Part shown: piece by piece, positions 59,740 through 64,000 of the stretch
How positions within the stretch are numbered: position 1 is the first letter of the stretch
Layout: the number at the start of each line of letters is the position of its first letter
Assembly (NCBI GenBank): GCA_963724975.1
Contig: CAVRXB010000005.1
Coordinates: 248,001-312,000 of the forward strand
Reading direction: 5' to 3'
DNA: 64,000 bases
Source of the DNA: CAIWHR01 sp963724975
GTDB lineage: Bacteria > Pseudomonadota > Gammaproteobacteria > Burkholderiales > Casimicrobiaceae
The notes under the pieces: generated by a model
The model's input: only the letters and a program-made list of their open reading frames with translations
What the model was told of the DNA's origin: nothing
The model's database searches: none
Translations under genes and position numbers: made by a program

Positions 59740-61196
59740 CCGCGCGCGAGCGCCGCATCGCGGCGCTCGTCATCATCGTCCTCGTCATAGTGCGGCTCGC
59801 CACGCTGGGCGCGTATCCGCTGATGGATTCGACCGAGTCGCGTTACGCCGAGATCGCACGAAAAATGCTGGAGACCGGCAACTGGCTCACCCCGCAGTTC
59901 GATTACGGCATTCCGTTCTGGGGGAAGCCGCCGCTGTCGACCTGGTTGTCGGCGGCAAGCATGGGCACGATCCGCATCGATGAGTTCGCGGCACGTCTGC
60001 CGTCGTTTCTGCTAGCTGTTGCCTGCGGCGTTCCGGTCGGTCTTCATGCATCGTTGCGCGGCGGACGTGACCTCGCGCTGTGGACGCTCGCCCTCTTCTC
60101 TTCCACCGCCCTCGTATTTATTGCTGCCGGCGCCGTGATGACCGATCCCGCGCTCGCGCTCGGAACGACCCTTTCGATGACGGGTTTCTGGATAGCGGTG
60201 CGGGGGCCCGACCGGTTGCGCGCAGCGGCCGCGGGTGCGTTCTTTGGCGGTCTCGTCATCGGTCTACTCGCCAAGGGACCGGTCGCCGTCGTGCTCACAT
60301 TCCTGCCGATCGCCGCTTTCATGCTTTTCACTCGGTGCTGGCGCGACGCCTGGACGCGGCTGCCATGGATCGGCGGCCTTGCGCTGACGGCCGCGCTCGC
60401 CGTTCCGTGGTATTGGGCTGCGGAGCGCGCGACGCCGGGATTTCTCGACTACTTCATTGTCGGCGAGCATTGGAAGCGGTTCGTCGAACCCGGGTGGGCG
60501 GGCGATCTCTACGGCGCCGCGCACGCGCGTCCGCGCGGGCTCATATGGCTCTATTGGATCGCTGCCGCACTGCCGTGGTCGGCGATTGCGCTCCTGGGTC
60601 TCGTGCGCGCGCTCACTCGGCGACGTGCCCACGCTGTGACTCTCGCCGCCGATCCGTGGCGTCTCTATCTGTTGCTGTGGACTGTCGCGCCGATGGTTTT
60701 TTTCACTGTCTCCGGGAACATTCTCGCGACGTACGTGCTCCCCGGCCTGCCGGCGTTCGCGCTTCTCGTCGGCGACCTCTGGCAACCCGACGGGCGCGAT
60801 ACTAGGACGTTGCGCGCGCCGATTCGCGCGCTGCTCGTTGCCGGCTTGGCCCTTCCCATTCTTTTCGTGGGCGGCATCGTCGTGGAACGCGACCGATTTG
60901 AACAATCGCTGTCGCAGAAGGCGCTCGTGCAGACGTGGGCGGCACAGCGCGCGAACACCGGCGAGCGACTCGTCTATGTGGGTCGTCCTCCGCCCTCGGC
61001 CGAATTCTATTCGCGCGGCCAGGCGATGCGAGTCCCGGACCCCGCGACACTCGCTTCCCTCCTCGACGAGCCCGCAGCCGATTTCATTGCCCTTCGGGCG
61101 GACGATCTGGCGCGACTTCCGGATGCGACTCGATCCCGACTCGTGTCGCTCGGCGTGTTCGGCAACTATCGGTTGCTGCACGAATCGCCACGCTGA
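59724..61196 (+). CDS. ArnT-like GT39/GT83 membrane glycosyltransferase
   Basis: The ATG at 59724, inside the end of the GT2 gene, gives 490 aa. The first helix and periplasmic loop with STESRYAEIARKMLETGNWL and FDYGIPFWGKPPLSTWLSA carry the conserved acidic residues and the PPL motif of the ArnT/PMT family. About 11 further helices and a C-terminal periplasmic segment follow. It probably moves the lipid-linked sugar made by the GT2 enzyme onto lipid A or a surface polymer. Confidence 0.9.
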   Translation: MVLVLTARERRIAALVIIVLVIVRLATLGAYPLMDSTESRYAEIARKMLETGNWLTPQFDYGIPFWGKPPLSTWLSAASMGTIRIDEFAARLPSFLLAVACGVPVGLHASLRGGRDLALWTLALFSSTALVFIAAGAVMTDPALALGTTLSMTGFWIAVRGPDRLRAAAAGAFFGGLVIGLLAKGPVAVVLTFLPIAAFMLFTRCWRDAWTRLPWIGGLALTAALAVPWYWAAERATPGFLDYFIVGEHWKRFVEPGWAGDLYGAAHARPRGLIWLYWIAAALPWSAIALLGLVRALTRRRAHAVTLAADPWRLYLLLWTVAPMVFFTVSGNILATYVLPGLPAFALLVGDLWQPDGRDTRTLRAPIRALLVAGLALPILFVGGIVVERDRFEQSLSQKALVQTWAAQRANTGERLVYVGRPPPSAEFYSRGQAMRVPDPATLASLLDEPAADFIALRADDLARLPDATRSRLVSLGVFGNYRLLHESPR

Positions 61197-61201
61197 CGCA
61201 G

Positions 61202-61819
61202 TCAATCCGCCGCTTTCATCGCCTTCGCGACAGCGGGCCGCTCGGCAATCGCCGCCCGCCAGCGTTGAAGATTCGCAAAGCCGCCCGCGTCGTCGAGCTG
61301 CGGCTTGCGCACCGCGACGACGGGATAAAGCGCGAAATCGGCGATCGACAATTCGTCGGCGAGCCATTCGCGGCCTTCGAGCCGCGCATCGGCGAGCCGG
61401 AAGAAACGAAACATGCGCGTGTTGAGCCATTCGAGGTTGGCCGGCGATTTTTCCGGCGCAAGCACGCCCAGCAGGAAAAGGTTCGCCGACGCGGGGGCCA
61501 TATCCGCGAGCGTGAACATGAACCATTGCAGCGCGAGCACGCGTCGCACCGGGTCGGAAGGAATGAACCGTCCCGATTTTTCCGCCAGATAAAGTGCGAT
61601 CGCGGCGGACTGCGTGAGCGTAAGCGACCGCCCGCCGGGCCCGTCGGGATCGACGATCGCCGGTATTTGCCCCGCCGGATTGATCTTCAGAAATTCCGGA
61701 CTCTGCTGCTCGTTCTTGAAGAGATCGATCTTATGCACGCGATAGGGAAAACCGCATTCGTCGAGCATGATCGCGGCGCGCTGCCCGTTCGAAGTCTGCC
61801 ACGTGTAAAGGTCGATCAC
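61202..61819 (-). CDS. Glutathione S-transferase family protein (YfcG-like)
   Basis: A GTG at 61817-61819, with GGGAG eight bases upstream, gives 205 aa. The thioredoxin-like domain starts VIDLYTWQTSNGQRAAIML and continues with FLKINPAGQIPAIVDPDG and SLTLTQSAAIALYLAEK. The helical domain has EWLADELSIADFALYPVV. The Asn/Thr-rich TSNGQ start is typical of Nu-class (YfcG/YghU) GSTs, which have disulfide-reductase activity. Confidence 0.88.
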   Translation of the reverse strand: MIDLYTWQTSNGQRAAIMLDECGFPYRVHKIDLFKNEQQSPEFLKINPAGQIPAIVDPDGPGGRSLTLTQSAAIALYLAEKSGRFIPSDPVRRVLALQWFMFTLADMAPASANLFLLGVLAPEKSPANLEWLNTRMFRFFRLADARLEGREWLADELSIADFALYPVVAVRKPQLDDAGGFANLQRWRAAIAERPAVAKAMKAAD

Positions 61820-61876
61820 AGGGTTCTCCCACCGGATGGGCGTCGCCAAGAGCACGACACGAGCAACACGGAGTCG

Positions 61877-62095
61877 TTATTTGCGAGGCCAGTCGTCCTC
61901 GTCTTCGATGATGCGGATAACGCGCGTCCGCTTGCCACCCGCGTACTTCTCCATCTTGACGAGCACCGGGAATAACTCGGCGAGCTTCGCGCGCGCGTCG
62001 TTCTCGTCGTCGAAGATCAGGATCGATCCGTCGGCACCGCGGACATCGCTCCAGAGGCCCCGATCGTCCTCGACCTCGATCTTGAATTTCTGCAT
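61877..62095 (-). CDS. Small acidic hypothetical protein
   Basis: The ATG at 62093-62095 gives 72 aa (MQKFKIEVEDDRGLWSDVRG, then SILIFDDENDARAKLAELFP and a basic/acidic tail). It is probably a small beta-alpha protein. It lies 20 bp downstream of htpX on the same strand. No family is recognised. Confidence 0.68.
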   Translation of the reverse strand: MQKFKIEVEDDRGLWSDVRGADGSILIFDDENDARAKLAELFPVLVKMEKYAGGKRTRVIRIIEDEDDWPRK

Positions 62096-62114
62096 GGTGG
62101 TGTGCGCCAGCGGA

Positions 62115-62990
62115 TCAGGCGGTGGCCCGCTGCAGCGCCGCGATCCGCTCTTCCATCGGCGGATGCGTCGCGAACAGCGACATGATTCCGCCCTTGTCGG
62201 TAATGCCAAAACCCGCCATGGATTGCGGGAGCACGCCCGGCTCGAGTCCGCCGAGCCTGCGCAGCGCGTTGATCATCGGCGATGGCGTGCCGAGCAGCCG
62301 CGCGCTGGCGGCATCGGCGCGGAACTCGCGGTGGCGGGAAAACCACGCGACGATCATCGACGCCAGAATGCCGAGCACGATCTGGGCGATGATCACGGTG
62401 ATGAAATATCCGGGACCGTTGCCGCGCTCGGTGCGAAAGATCGTCTTGTCGACGATCGAGCCGATGATGCGCGCGAAGAACACGACGAACGTGTTGACGA
62501 CACCCTGGATCAACGTCAGCGTCACCATGTCGCCGTTGGCGACGTGTCCGAGCTCGTGGCCGAGCACGGCCTCGACCTCTTCCTTGTTCATCGATTGCAG
62601 AAGTCCGGTCGACACGGCGACCAGCGCCGAATTCTTGAACGCACCGGTGGCGAACGCGTTGGGCGCGCCGTCGTAGATCGCGACTTCAGGCATGCCGACG
62701 CCAGCCTTGGCAGCGAGCTTGCGCACCGTCTCGACAAGCCATACCTCGGCATCGTTCGCGGGCTGCTCGATCACATGCGCGCCCGTCGACCACTTCGCCA
62801 TTTGCTTCGATATGAGGAGCGAGATGATCGCACCGCCGAATCCGACCACCGCGGAAAAGACGAGCAGGCCTTCGATGGACATGCCGGTCTGGCTGTACAT
62901 CGCGCGGTCGAGGCCAAGCAGACGCAGGACGACCGACAGGACGAGCACGACCGCCAGGTTCGTGGCGATGAACAACACGATGCGCTTCAT
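62115..62990 (-). CDS. htpX: Membrane zinc protease HtpX
   Basis: The ORF gives 291 aa. Two N-terminal transmembrane helices, then AVLGHELGHVANGDMV (HExxH zinc site at about residue 140), two further helices, and FSRHREFRADAASARLLG with the third ligand Glu. HtpX degrades misfolded inner-membrane proteins. The ATG at 62988-62990 is used. Confidence 0.95.
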   Translation of the reverse strand: MKRIVLFIATNLAVVLVLSVVLRLLGLDRAMYSQTGMSIEGLLVFSAVVGFGGAIISLLISKQMAKWSTGAHVIEQPANDAEVWLVETVRKLAAKAGVGMPEVAIYDGAPNAFATGAFKNSALVAVSTGLLQSMNKEEVEAVLGHELGHVANGDMVTLTLIQGVVNTFVVFFARIIGSIVDKTIFRTERGNGPGYFITVIIAQIVLGILASMIVAWFSRHREFRADAASARLLGTPSPMINALRRLGGLEPGVLPQSMAGFGITDKGGIMSLFATHPPMEERIAALQRATA

Positions 62991-63067
62991 GGTTATGCTC
63001 CGGGAGCCGAATTGGCGGGTGCCATCTTAGCGCACCGCGCCCGCCGGCTGAACAGAGGACTGCGTCG

Positions 63068-64000
63068 CTACGATTTCGCCCAGGAATCGCGCAGCGTCAC
63101 CGTGCGGTTGAACACGAGACGACCAGGACCGTGATCGCGCTGATCGGCGACAAAGTATCCGTGCCGCTCGAATTGGAACCGGTCCTCGGGGACAGCGTCC
63201 TGCAGCGCTCCTTCGACGAGGGCGGTGATGACGCGCTTCGACGCCGGATTGAGGTCGTCCAGGTAATTGCGTTCAACCGGCGGCACCAGCTCATCGTCTT
63301 CGTCTTCACCGGCGACCAGAATCGCGTGCGCGAGGCCCATCTCCGGCGCTTCGCCTTCGGTCGGAGCGCCCTTCGGGTTGCGCGAGCCGGGAAACGGAAC
63401 GGCGAAGAGCCGATCGTAGAGACGCACCTCGGAGGGCACCGCGTTCGTCGTCGAGAGCCAATGAATGTTGCCTTTGACTTTGCGCGCGTCCGCGCCCGGC
63501 GTTCCGCTTCTGGTCGCGGGATCGTACGTGCAATGCACCACCGTCACATTGCCGTCAGCATCCTTTTCGGCGCCGACACAGCGCACGATGTAACCATATC
63601 GAAGGCGTGCCTCGGCGCCCGGCGCCAGGCGAAAATAACCCTTCGGGGGGTTCTCGGCATAATCGTCACGCTCGATCCACAGCTCGCGCGTAAACGGCAG
63701 CGAACGTCGCCCGAGTTCCGGTTGCTGCGGATGATTGGGCGCGAGACACTCTTCGCTCTCACCGGCCGGAAAGTTGTCGATCACGAGCTTGATCGGATCA
63801 AGCACCGCGATGCGGCGCGGCGCGCGCGCGTTGAGGTCGTCGCGCATGCAATCCTCGAGCACGCTCATGTCGATCCACGAATCGGACTTCGACACGCCAA
63901 TGCGCTCGGCGAAAATCTGGAAGCCTTCCGGTGTGAAGCCGCGCCGCCGCGCACCGACGAGCGTCGGCATCCTGGGATCGTCCCAGCCATCGACGTGGCC
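63068..64000 (-). CDS. glnS: Glutaminyl-tRNA synthetase, C-terminal part (runs off the right edge)
   Basis: The 3' part of the gene encodes VDGWDDPRMPTLVGARRRGF, FAERIGVSKSDSWIDMSVLE, then the anticodon-binding beta-barrels (VLDPIKLVIDNFPAGESEEC, RELWIERDDYAENPPKGYF, and VFNRTVTLRDSWAKS at the end). The HIGH and KMSKS motifs would lie beyond the window. It charges tRNA-Gln. It is downstream of no other gene here and reads toward htpX. Confidence 0.95.
   Translation of the reverse strand, partial: GHVDGWDDPRMPTLVGARRRGFTPEGFQIFAERIGVSKSDSWIDMSVLEDCMRDDLNARAPRRIAVLDPIKLVIDNFPAGESEECLAPNHPQQPELGRRSLPFTRELWIERDDYAENPPKGYFRLAPGAEARLRYGYIVRCVGAEKDADGNVTVVHCTYDPATRSGTPGADARKVKGNIHWLSTTNAVPSEVRLYDRLFAVPFPGSRNPKGAPTEGEAPEMGLAHAILVAGEDEDDELVPPVERNYLDDLNPASKRVITALVEGALQDAVPEDRFQFERHGYFVADQRDHGPGRLVFNRTVTLRDSWAKS

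Overview
The window is a high-GC proteobacterial chromosome, most likely a betaproteobacterium. The evidence is the tmRNA tag (ANDNTYALAA), the exbB-exbD-lpxK-trm112-kdsB-adk gene order with a PPi-dependent phosphofructokinase beside it, a proton-pumping pyrophosphatase, and the general gene content. No 16S or other phylogenetic marker is present, so the genus is open. At least ten apparent single-base frameshifts interrupt conserved genes (malM-like, GFA, manC, four in mfd, a GGDEF protein, ggt, a glycosyltransferase). Sequencing or assembly indels explain this better than true decay.

Region 1 (1-20725) is a chromosomal integron. A tyrosine recombinase of the IntI type (19688-20725, plus) lies beside an attI-like site (core 19566-19572). 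From there 30 gene cassettes run leftward, all with their ORFs on the minus strand. The cassettes are separated by 29 complete attC sites that are unusually uniform (mostly 84 bp), plus one truncated attC at about 433-459, where the array ends against a MalM-like gene. Cassettes are numbered 1 (next to attI) to 30. They carry secreted, membrane and small cytoplasmic proteins: two GFA-type zinc proteins, two orphan PF04392-type binding proteins, two cupins, GST, GNAT, DJ-1/PfpI, HPP, DUF167, a Vgb-like propeller, an IPTL-CTERM-like protein, lipoprotein and NTF2-like proteins, and about a dozen small membrane proteins of unknown function. No antibiotic-resistance gene or toxin-antitoxin pair was recognised. 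The most unusual signal is that many cassettes carry a cassette-specific inverted repeat that extends the 7-bp core sites by 3-7 further bases at the two cassette ends.

Region 2 (20739-36922) begins with ssrA (tmRNA), convergent with intI and sharing a hairpin terminator region. It continues with manC, ydcH, mfd, a PAS-GGDEF protein, an MBL hydrolase, a membrane protein, yceI, a 116-bp tandem repeat, marC, and two secreted peptidases in tandem (M13 and S9A).

Region 3 (36945-53922) is mostly on the minus strand: an RlmK-like methyltransferase, NDH-2, gamma-glutamyltransferase, a K+-independent H+-pyrophosphatase, a DsbA-like isomerase, PPi-phosphofructokinase, a GT2-TPR protein, adk, kdsB, trm112, lpxK, exbD, exbB, yihY, a PiT phosphate transporter and its DUF47 partner, and msrA (plus strand). 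The pyrophosphatase and PPi-PFK lie close together and suggest PPi-based energy metabolism. The lpxK/kdsB genes serve lipid A and Kdo synthesis.

Region 4 (53930-64000) holds an MFS transporter overlapping pdxH, an amidohydrolase, a lysine-rich SWIB protein with its own promoter-like region and terminator, a gtrA-GT2-GT39 lipid-glycosylation operon, a GST, a 72-aa protein, htpX, and glnS running off the right edge.
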